A stretch of DNA of 64,000 nt, taken from positions 655,772 through 719,771 of the forward strand of contig NZ_QXMH01000003.1 in assembly GCF_003568665.1 (NCBI RefSeq), read 5' to 3'. Shown piece by piece: positions 57,497 to 64,000 of this stretch; within the stretch, counting starts at the first letter, position 1, and every line of letters begins with the position of its first letter. The notes below the pieces were generated by a model, which was not told where the DNA came from, did not search any database, and saw only the letters and a list, made by a program, of their open reading frames with translations. The translations under genes were made by a program, and so were the position numbers. Source of the DNA: Chitinophaga alhagiae. Lineage in GTDB: Bacteria > Bacteroidota > Bacteroidia > Chitinophagales > Chitinophagaceae.

Positions 57497-59290
57497 TTAC
57501 CAGCCCGGATTCTGGGGGAAGCCTTCATAAAGATTGATGAATTTCACCTGCAGGGGCAGCCAGTTATGTTTCCTGGTAGCCACCCTTCTGATGATCAGCC
57601 TTTCCTGTATGTTGACGGGCTTGCCATCCTGACCGCGGTCAAAGTCAATAGCGGTCTTGTCCAGGTAGCGTGTGTCCCAGTTGCGGTTCCAGCGGCGGAG
57701 GTCAAGGAAGCGGGCACCTTCAAATGCCAGTTCTACCGCGCGCTCACGCACAATTTCCTCGAAGAAGACTGCCGCACTGGCCGTAAACTTCGCGTCGAGG
57801 TCGGGCAGCTGTGCCCTGTTGCGGATCACGTTCACCGCACCGGCTGCCGTAAGGCTGTAATTGCCGGAAGTGCTCTGGGGCGTGCCGCCGTTTTGGGCGT
57901 ACAGCACGGCTTCCGCATACATCAGGTAAATATCCGCCAGGCGCAGGTAAGGTACGTACGCCTGCAGGCCGTTGGCTTTGGAAATGGAAAAGCTGGCATC
58001 CATGGGAGAATACCTTTTTGCATAATACCCCGTTATGCTGGGCGGGTTGATCTGTGAGCGGTGGTAGCCGCCATTGTACAACTTTGCCGTAGCGTCTTCG
58101 CAATTGCAGCTGAATATTTTATCTCCGTCTACCACAATGTCTTTATAGAAACGCGGTTCACGGCCGGTCCAGGGATCGTTGGGGTTATAACCGGAGGCCG
58201 GGTCTGTGATGGGCAAACCGTTTGCCATGGCATAATTCTTTGTGAAGTTATGCGTGGGTACATCTGCGGAAGAACCACTGTTGAGGCCCATTGAAGATGG
58301 CACGGTAGCGCCTACGGTAGACCATCTAACACGGCTCCTATCATAAATGGTAGGCGCCATGATCACTTCCGTACCGCCGGGACGTTCATTGTTCCAGCGC
58401 CAGAAGTTGTCCGTCCAGGTGCTCCATGACTGCAGCTTGTACTTGCCGTTCTGGTCTGCCAGGGTCAGCAATTCTCCAAACGCGTCTGCCGCCTGCTGAC
58501 ATAATTCGGGATCAAAGGCATTGCTGCCGGTGGCTTCCTGGTTGACCATGGGGCTGCCTGCAAACAGCAGGGCTTTGCCGAGGTAACCGAGCGCAAAATA
58601 TTTATTGATCCTGGTGCGGTTCTGGCCCAGCGTGGGTTGGCCGGTGGGCACGTCATCCCAATCAGCCGGCAGCAGGTCTGCCGCTTCGCGGAAGTCTTTG
58701 GCCATCATTTTGGCCGTTTCCTGAAAGTTGAGACGAGTAAACTCTTCTGTGATCAGGCTTTCCGTAGGGCTCAGCACGCGGGTGATATACGGCATGCCGC
58801 CCCAGTATTGGGAAATCTGGAAATAAAACCAGCCCCTGAAGAAAAGGGCTTGCCCCTTGAGTATCTTTTTCTCCTCTTCCGTACCCTGGAAAAGGCCTTC
58901 CTCTTCTATTTTCTCAAGGGCCTGGTTAGCTTTCGCAATAGCGTACCACGCATATTCCCAGATCCTTTTGGTACGGGAGTTATTATCCGTGGTATTTACA
59001 CCCTGGCCGTAAAACAGGCCTTCCGCGCCCCAGTAGTTACCATTGTCAAAATTGTATGGCGAGTTATTGAGCGTTTCATCTGCAAAGAGGTAAGTATTCC
59101 ATGCACCACCTTTATTAGGGTCCATGATGCAGTTGTACATTTCCTCCACAAAGCCCTGGAAACTGATAAAGTTGCCAAACACTTGTCTTTCGTTGATATC
59201 CGCTTCCGGCGATTTGTCCAGGTACTTTTCACAAGAGCTGGAAAACAGAATGGCCGTAAAAAAAACGAGATAAAATTTTATGCGCTTCAT
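57497..59290 (-). CDS. SusD/RagB-family lipoprotein (second locus, pair A)
   Basis: A 597-residue lipoprotein (FFTAILFSSSC, then EKYLDKSPEADINERQVFGN). It has the SusD pattern: SFQGFVEEMYNCIMDPNKGG, ILKGQALFFRGWFYFQISQY with WGGMPYI, and C-terminal YVPYLRLADIYLMYAEAVLY and RERAVELAFEGARFLDLRRW. It lies 11 nt after the SusC of pair A. The mature N-terminus with Lys/Asp/Glu soon after Cys favours surface exposure. Confidence 0.95.
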   Translation of the reverse strand: MKRIKFYLVFFTAILFSSSCEKYLDKSPEADINERQVFGNFISFQGFVEEMYNCIMDPNKGGAWNTYLFADETLNNSPYNFDNGNYWGAEGLFYGQGVNTTDNNSRTKRIWEYAWYAIAKANQALEKIEEEGLFQGTEEEKKILKGQALFFRGWFYFQISQYWGGMPYITRVLSPTESLITEEFTRLNFQETAKMMAKDFREAADLLPADWDDVPTGQPTLGQNRTRINKYFALGYLGKALLFAGSPMVNQEATGSNAFDPELCQQAADAFGELLTLADQNGKYKLQSWSTWTDNFWRWNNERPGGTEVIMAPTIYDRSRVRWSTVGATVPSSMGLNSGSSADVPTHNFTKNYAMANGLPITDPASGYNPNDPWTGREPRFYKDIVVDGDKIFSCNCEDATAKLYNGGYHRSQINPPSITGYYAKRYSPMDASFSISKANGLQAYVPYLRLADIYLMYAEAVLYAQNGGTPQSTSGNYSLTAAGAVNVIRNRAQLPDLDAKFTASAAVFFEEIVRERAVELAFEGARFLDLRRWNRNWDTRYLDKTAIDFDRGQDGKPVNIQERLIIRRVATRKHNWLPLQVKFINLYEGFPQNPGW

Positions 59291-59301
59291 GTTCCGTTTT
59301 T

Positions 59302-62300
59302 TTAAAAGTTGAGTTCAATGCCCATGTTGATCCTTTTCACCGTGGGATAGGCGCCTTCTGTAGCGCTGCCGCCGGAGTAGGTGCCCTGGCGGTCATCCGG
59401 GAGATTTGACCAGAAAAACAGGTTATTGGCGTTGACGAAAAGCCGCATACCATTAATACCCGCACGTTTGATCCATGGGTACCGGCTATTGAAATCATAT
59501 CCCACCTCTATTGTTCTGAGACGGATGTAAGAGGCGTCATACAGGTAATAGTCGCCAATGTTCTCTCCCTGTGTTCTCCAGCGGGGCAGGAATACATCTG
59601 AACCGGCATTGTTCTTGGACCAGTAGTTGCCATCTCCGTACAGGATGTTGGTGAAATTCTGGAAGTTGGGAAAATTGATAATGCGGTTGGCATTGTTCAC
59701 GCCGTATAACATCACCAGGAAGCTGAGGTCTTTAAAGTTGAAGCCCAGCGTTAACGTAGCGGAGTTTTGGGGCACTTCAGAATAGCCTACCGGCACCACA
59801 TCGTCACTGCTCTTGATGACACCGTCCGCATTCATGTCTACGAGGTCGTAGTACCCCGGCAGCTTTTGCTGGTCGTTATTTTCCGTGGGCACGCTGGCAT
59901 ACACGTCATCCCAGTTCTGGTATATCTTCGTTTTTACCAGGCTGCGCTGCTGGCCAATGGGATAGCCGGCGGCCTTCAGGTAGTTGTACTGCAGCGGTGG
60001 GTCGTCTCGGAATATAACGGTATTCTGGTTGTGCGTTACCGCAATGTTTGACCATACGCTCCAGTCTTTATTCAACTCCTTGTTCACACGCACTTCCAGC
60101 TCAAACCCTTTTGACTTTACTTGTCCCAGGTTAGCGCTGGGCGGCGTCAGGCCGAAGAAGGGAGGCACGGCGCGGGAGCTGCCGCCCAGGAGGATGTCTG
60201 TTCTGTTTTGCGTATAATAGTCAAAATTAATGGACACCAATTGACGGAAGATATCCAGCTCAAGGCCGTAGTTGGTTTTCTGTGCGGTTTCCCAGTGAAT
60301 GTCCGGGTTGCCCACCACGTTCTGCCGGTAAATATCGTACGGGCTCTGGCCATTGGTAGCTTCCGTAAGGCGTGACCTGCCGCCGCGGGCGTAAGAAGAG
60401 TTGTATAACCATCTGCCGCCGCTCACGTCGTCATTGCCTATTTGGCCTGTGTTGGCACGGAGCTTCAGCTTGTCTACCCATTTTACGTTAAAGAATTTTT
60501 CGTTAGACACATACCAGCCAATGGCCGCGGAGGGAAAGAAATGGAAACGGTAGTTGGGGCCGAACTGTTCGGAACCGTTGTACGCGCCGTTGCCTTCCAG
60601 GATGTAACGCCCCTTGTAGTTATAGGTGGCGCGGAAAGCCCAGTCTTCCCGGTAATTCTTGAACATGCTGCCCCGGGCGTACTCTTCACGTTTAAAGAGC
60701 GCCATGGCCGTTACATCATGCTGCCCGAATTTGCGGGCATAGTTCAATTGCCCCTGGTAAGTGAGGCGGCGGTCAATGGGAATGTAGCCAGACCAGTTGG
60801 CGTTGGTAATATCCTCCTGCCGGATAGTCCAGGGCTGCAGTACCCAGTCATACTCCTCATCGCTGACAGGCAGCAGCACCGTATATTCGGAAGGGTCCTG
60901 TCCGGGGCCTTCATACTTCAGGGGATATATCTGCTGAAAAGGCACATTGGTCCTGGCCTCCGCCGGGCGGATGGAGTTTTGAATATCATAAATACCACCT
61001 TCGGAGCGGATGTTGTTATCTGAAGAAAGCAATACCCTGGCGGTAAGGCCTTTTGTGATGAAATCCAGTTTCTGATCTATGGTAAAGTCAGACAGCAACT
61101 GCGTGGTGCGTGTTTCGCGTATACCAATATTATATATCGCTGCAATGGGGTTCACCGTGTTGTTGCCCCCTTCGGAGTAGGCGCCCCAGCGGCCGTTGGA
61201 ATACATGGGCAGGAACAGGTCTGGCGCCAGGCCGTAAGTGGCGCGCCACATCCAGGCGTCTGCGCGGCCGGTACTGCCTTCGTTGTTGAAGTTGGTGTTC
61301 TTCTGGCTGTAGAAGCCAGAAAGGCCCAGCCGGAAGGTGGTGGTTTTAGTAAGGTTAATGTCTATGTTGCTACGAAAGTTGAAACGGTCAAAATTGTAGT
61401 TGGGTTTATAACCCTTGCCGTTGTCATAACGCCTGAACATGTCTCCCTCATGCAGATAGGTCAGGGAGCCGAAGTACTGCACGGTTTTGCTACCGCCGCT
61501 GGCGCTGAGGGTGGCTTTGTGAGACATGCCCACGTCCTTGTACATGGCGTCCTGCCAGTCAACGTTGGCATAGATCTCCGCATATTCAGGCGATTGCGGT
61601 TGCTGGTACCGCTTCACGATCTCGTAAGGCATGTAGTCGTTCCAGGAAGACTCGTTCAGCACGCCTTCCCGCTCAATGATCTCGTTGCGCGCGTTGAGGG
61701 CAGCATAGGAATCTAGCGTAGCCGGCTGTTTGGACAGCATTTTGGCTGTTGCGAGATAGTTGAAGTTCAGCGTGGTCTTCCCTGCCTTCCCGCGTTTGGT
61801 GGTAATGAGAATTACGCCGTTAGCGCCTTCCACACCAAACACTGCGGTGGCGGAAGCGTCTTTCAGCACGGAAATGGTGGCCACGTCGTTTGCATCAATA
61901 TCGTTCATGTTACGTTTGATACCGTCTACCAGCACCAGCGGCTGCGCGCCGTTCCAGGTACTTTGGCCGCGAATGTACAGGTTCACGGCGCTTTCGCCGG
62001 CCAGGATGCCGCCCGGCTCACCGGAAGAGATGATGCCCACCAGGCCCGGTACCTGGCCAATCAATGCTTCGCGCAGGTCAGGCACGTTACCCGTGCGTTT
62101 CAGTTCTTTGTTGGATACCTGTGAAATGGCGCCTACCACGCTTTCCTTTTTCTGGGTACCGTACCCTACGGCCACCACTTCGCTCAGTTGCGTGCTGCTG
62201 GCGGCCAGCGATACTTTGAGGCTGGCCTGCCTGCCCACCACTACTTCTTTGGTGACCATGCCTATGAAAGAAAACACCAGGGTGGCGTTGTCTGGCACGT

Positions 62301-62604
62301 TGATGGCAAACTGGCCGTCTGCCAGTGTTTGGGTACCCGTGGTAGTACCTTTAACGTGTACGCTTACACCGGGGATAGGCGCCCCGGCCTCATCGGTTAC
62401 CGTACCGGTAATGCGGCGCTGCTGCTGCGGCGCCGCCTGGAACAGTTCATTGGTAATGGCGGGCGGCAGGCCGGAAAGTGTATGCCGCCCTTCGGGACTG
62501 GCGGCGCTTACACCTACGTCTGCCGGTGTACTCCCGGCAACAGCGGATGACTGCGCCAGTACAAGGAACAGGGCTGCGCCTGCAAGACGTGTAGAATATA
62601 ACAT
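59302..62604 (-). CDS. SusC/RagA-family TonB-dependent transporter (second locus, pair A)
   Basis: An 1100-residue protein, the first gene of a five-gene operon. The signal peptide is MLYSTRLAGAALFLVLAQSSA. It has a CarboxypepD_reg-like domain (ITGTVTDEAGAPIPGVSVHV), the signature VVAVGYGTQKKESVVGAISQ, the plug LVLVDGIKRNMNDIDANDVA with TISVLKDASATAVFGVEGAN, and a C-terminal barrel ending NMGIELNF. It takes up oligosaccharides with the SusD at 57497. No glycosidase is coded in this operon, so the enzymes must come from elsewhere; the glycan is unknown. The upstream region carries three LacI-type palindromes. Confidence 0.96.
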   Translation of the reverse strand: MLYSTRLAGAALFLVLAQSSAVAGSTPADVGVSAASPEGRHTLSGLPPAITNELFQAAPQQQRRITGTVTDEAGAPIPGVSVHVKGTTTGTQTLADGQFAINVPDNATLVFSFIGMVTKEVVVGRQASLKVSLAASSTQLSEVVAVGYGTQKKESVVGAISQVSNKELKRTGNVPDLREALIGQVPGLVGIISSGEPGGILAGESAVNLYIRGQSTWNGAQPLVLVDGIKRNMNDIDANDVATISVLKDASATAVFGVEGANGVILITTKRGKAGKTTLNFNYLATAKMLSKQPATLDSYAALNARNEIIEREGVLNESSWNDYMPYEIVKRYQQPQSPEYAEIYANVDWQDAMYKDVGMSHKATLSASGGSKTVQYFGSLTYLHEGDMFRRYDNGKGYKPNYNFDRFNFRSNIDINLTKTTTFRLGLSGFYSQKNTNFNNEGSTGRADAWMWRATYGLAPDLFLPMYSNGRWGAYSEGGNNTVNPIAAIYNIGIRETRTTQLLSDFTIDQKLDFITKGLTARVLLSSDNNIRSEGGIYDIQNSIRPAEARTNVPFQQIYPLKYEGPGQDPSEYTVLLPVSDEEYDWVLQPWTIRQEDITNANWSGYIPIDRRLTYQGQLNYARKFGQHDVTAMALFKREEYARGSMFKNYREDWAFRATYNYKGRYILEGNGAYNGSEQFGPNYRFHFFPSAAIGWYVSNEKFFNVKWVDKLKLRANTGQIGNDDVSGGRWLYNSSYARGGRSRLTEATNGQSPYDIYRQNVVGNPDIHWETAQKTNYGLELDIFRQLVSINFDYYTQNRTDILLGGSSRAVPPFFGLTPPSANLGQVKSKGFELEVRVNKELNKDWSVWSNIAVTHNQNTVIFRDDPPLQYNYLKAAGYPIGQQRSLVKTKIYQNWDDVYASVPTENNDQQKLPGYYDLVDMNADGVIKSSDDVVPVGYSEVPQNSATLTLGFNFKDLSFLVMLYGVNNANRIINFPNFQNFTNILYGDGNYWSKNNAGSDVFLPRWRTQGENIGDYYLYDASYIRLRTIEVGYDFNSRYPWIKRAGINGMRLFVNANNLFFWSNLPDDRQGTYSGGSATEGAYPTVKRINMGIELNF

Positions 62605-62815
62605 GGAATTTAAATTTTCTGTGAGCTTATTTGGTTGATAGCATTATCTGAAGCAAGTGGGATTGACCTGTAAACGTGCCGGACATCGTATTGCCTTCAG
62701 GAAAGTATTCTCTGTACGCGGCGGACTACCTCTTGATATAGCGCCGTGAGCGCTACATAGGAGCAGGAACTTCGTGGAAATGTTCATGACCATAGGTTAA
62801 ATAGTTTCATTATCG

Positions 62816-62829
62816 CGCAAACGTTTGCA
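62816..62829. promoter_or_regulatory. LacI-type operator candidate
   Basis: CGCAAACGTTTGCA is palindromic at all but its outermost base pair, with the core AAACGTTT. It is centred 218 bp upstream of the SusC start and 26 bp (about 2.5 helical turns) from the next site. Confidence 0.65.
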
Positions 62830-62841
62830 TAATTTGTGACA

Positions 62842-62855
62842 TGCAAACGTTTGCA
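62842..62855. promoter_or_regulatory. LacI-type operator candidate (perfect palindrome)
   Basis: TGCAAACGTTTGCA is identical to the site at 23853-23866, 39 kb away, upstream of the other SusC-led operon. It is centred 244 bp upstream of the SusC start. Confidence 0.7.
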
Positions 62856-63021
62856 GCACAGGGAAAATAAATTTGATCAGGGTGTAATTTCAAACACACA
62901 TTAACTTGCTAAAACGTGAATCGCAACATTGTTAAAGACTTGTTCTTTCTCATGTACAGCTTCGTTTGGTTGCCCGAAGCCTTTTTTTCCAGCGATTTTG
63001 GTTCTTATGCCCTTGAAAAAT

Positions 63022-63035
63022 TGCAAACGATTGTA
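63022..63035. promoter_or_regulatory. LacI-type operator candidate (variant, distal)
   Basis: TGCAAACGATTGTA combines the left half of the perfect sites with a right half like that at 24224 (core AAACGATT). It is centred 180 bp from the perfect site. A weaker call. Confidence 0.35.
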
Positions 63036-63103
63036 ATCTGCGGTAAAGATTCGATAATTATCTTGGATTATTAAATACTATTTTGACATAAACTGATGTT
63101 ATT

Positions 63104-64000
63104 TTAATCATTACTGGGGCGTATTTTACCCGTAATAACGTGTATATCCCGCTGCGGAAAGGGTATGGTGATCCCTTCCAGCCGGAAGGCCTCATCAATA
63201 GATGAAATGACCTCGCTCCGTATTTGCAGGTATTCCCGTACATGCCCCACCCAGAAATAGAGATCAAAATCAATGGAGCTGTCCCCGAACGCCTTGACAG
63301 ATACTACAGGCTCCGGCAAACGGAGCACCCTTTCATTATCGTGCAGCACTGCTTCCAGTATTTCTTTCACCTTTCTGAGGTGGCTGCCGTAGGCTACCCC
63401 TATCACCAGGTTCACCCGTTTGCGGTTCTGGCCCATTGTCCAGTTAATGAGATGCTGGCTCAACAGGTCCCCGTTGGGGATGATGAGGCTCGGCCCGTCT
63501 ATCAGCGCCACCACGCTGCTGCGGAACCCGATGGCCTTCATGGTGCCCCGCATGCCGTTCACTTCAATAATATCTCCCACGTTCACCGGTTTCTCAAAGG
63601 CAATGATCAGCCCGCTGACCAGGTTGCTCACCAGGCCCTGCAGACCTAGGCCAATGCCGATGCCGAGGGCGCCCAGGGCAATGGCCATTTTGTCTAGCGG
63701 GATGCCCGCGGCCGCAAAGGCCAGGAAAAGCCCCAGCGCCAATACAAAAATGCGGATCAGCAGCAGCCAGCTGCCTACGCCGGGGCGGCGGGCCTGCTTG
63801 TCTTTGGCATGCTGGTCTCCCCGCTCCCCGGCAAAAAAGGAAATGATCTGCGAGAGCAGGGCAGACACCACTATGACCAGTATAAATATGAGCAGGCTGC
63901 TGATGGTGAACGTATAGCTGCCTAACGTCCGCTCTGCATGCAGAAAGTCCGCCACCGGCGCAACGGCTTCCTGCAGGGCGTAAAAGTTGCGGCCGATGAG
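63104..64000 (-). CDS. MscS-type mechanosensitive ion channel, 5' end outside window
   Basis: The frame is open to the right edge of the window (LIGRNFYALQEAV precedes the GTG at 63955), so the N-terminus is missing and the GTG is not the start. About 298 residues are visible. Two TM segments (LLIFILVIVVSALLSQIISF and LLLIRIFVLALGLFLAFAAA) precede the pore-lining TM3, with ALGALGIGIGLGLQGLVSNL and VSGLIIAFEKPVNVGDIIEV. The cytoplasmic beta domain (GTMKAIGFRSSVVALIDGPS, then IIPNGDLL) and a C-terminal alpha/beta domain follow. The channel opens under membrane tension to protect against osmotic downshift. It is probably one of the larger MscS-like proteins with extra N-terminal helices. Confidence 0.93.
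   Translation of the reverse strand, partial: LIGRNFYALQEAVAPVADFLHAERTLGSYTFTISSLLIFILVIVVSALLSQIISFFAGERGDQHAKDKQARRPGVGSWLLLIRIFVLALGLFLAFAAAGIPLDKMAIALGALGIGIGLGLQGLVSNLVSGLIIAFEKPVNVGDIIEVNGMRGTMKAIGFRSSVVALIDGPSLIIPNGDLLSQHLINWTMGQNRKRVNLVIGVAYGSHLRKVKEILEAVLHDNERVLRLPEPVVSVKAFGDSSIDFDLYFWVGHVREYLQIRSEVISSIDEAFRLEGITIPFPQRDIHVITGKIRPSND

Larger units (their letters stand above)
62605..63103. other. 499-bp regulatory region upstream of the double Sus operon
   Basis: No gene is supported here. The stretch holds two strong and one weaker LacI-type palindrome (annotated separately) and a small hairpin (TAGCGC/GCGCTA, 62739-62755). No clear -33/-7 pair is visible. The MscS gene on the right ends at 63104, so this DNA is the leader and promoter of the Sus operon. 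Confidence 0.6.

Overview
The window looks like chromosomal DNA of a member of the Bacteroidota, most probably of the Chitinophaga type. The evidence is three SusC/SusD pairs, LytS/LytR-type two-component signalling, Bacteroidota-type promoters (a TTTG -33 box, a 19-nt spacer and a TAnnTTTG -7 box, seen perfectly in front of tRNA-Leu), lipoproteins with C-x-K/D/E-rich N-termini, and moderately high GC. I see no phage, plasmid, IS or CRISPR signature. Both window edges cut a gene: the adaptor of a metal efflux pump on the left and a mechanosensitive channel on the right.

Layout. 1-4014: heavy-metal RND efflux adaptor and pump. 4168-8101 (minus): a GT-C glycosyltransferase and a MacB/FtsX-type permease. 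8334-11955: a tightly overlapping run of two short-chain dehydrogenase-type enzymes, a LytS-like kinase and its LytTR regulator. 12034-13884: a ThuA protein, a SelW-like protein and rpiA. 13913-23767 (minus): a polysaccharide utilisation locus (heparinase II/III and alginate lyase families, two lipoproteins, SusD, SusC) that probably handles a uronic-acid polysaccharide. 24548-28836: small stress or regulatory genes and an unrecognised secreted protein. 28939-32802: GH92, a CBM6-like protein and GH43. 32896-33720: universal stress protein.

33972-43635 is the most interesting part. It is a divergent four-gene cassette coding for four potential conflict or cell-death proteins: a caspase fused to a subtilisin-type protease, a second caspase with a beta-rich C-terminal region, a CHAT protease, and a membrane-anchored STAND NTPase with a degenerate propeller-like C-terminus. 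All proteolytic and P-loop signature residues are intact. The shared intergenic region and the overlapping genes argue that the four act together as a sensor, transducer and executioner system.

43730-51448: a YjbR/MmcQ-like protein, an MBL-fold hydrolase, a beta-helix lipoprotein, tRNA-Leu(CAG), a small tandem-repeat patch, a class II NirK-like copper protein with a thioredoxin-fold partner, a polytopic membrane protein and an NHL-type propeller. 51610-62604 (minus): one long operon with two complete SusC/SusD pairs plus a surface lipoprotein. LacI-type palindromes (core AAnCGnTT) occur three times upstream of each of the two SusC-led operons and nowhere else that I noticed, which suggests one unseen LacI-family regulator controls both. 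63104-64000: truncated MscS-type channel.

All functional calls rest on reading motifs and overall sequence character. No database search was run.
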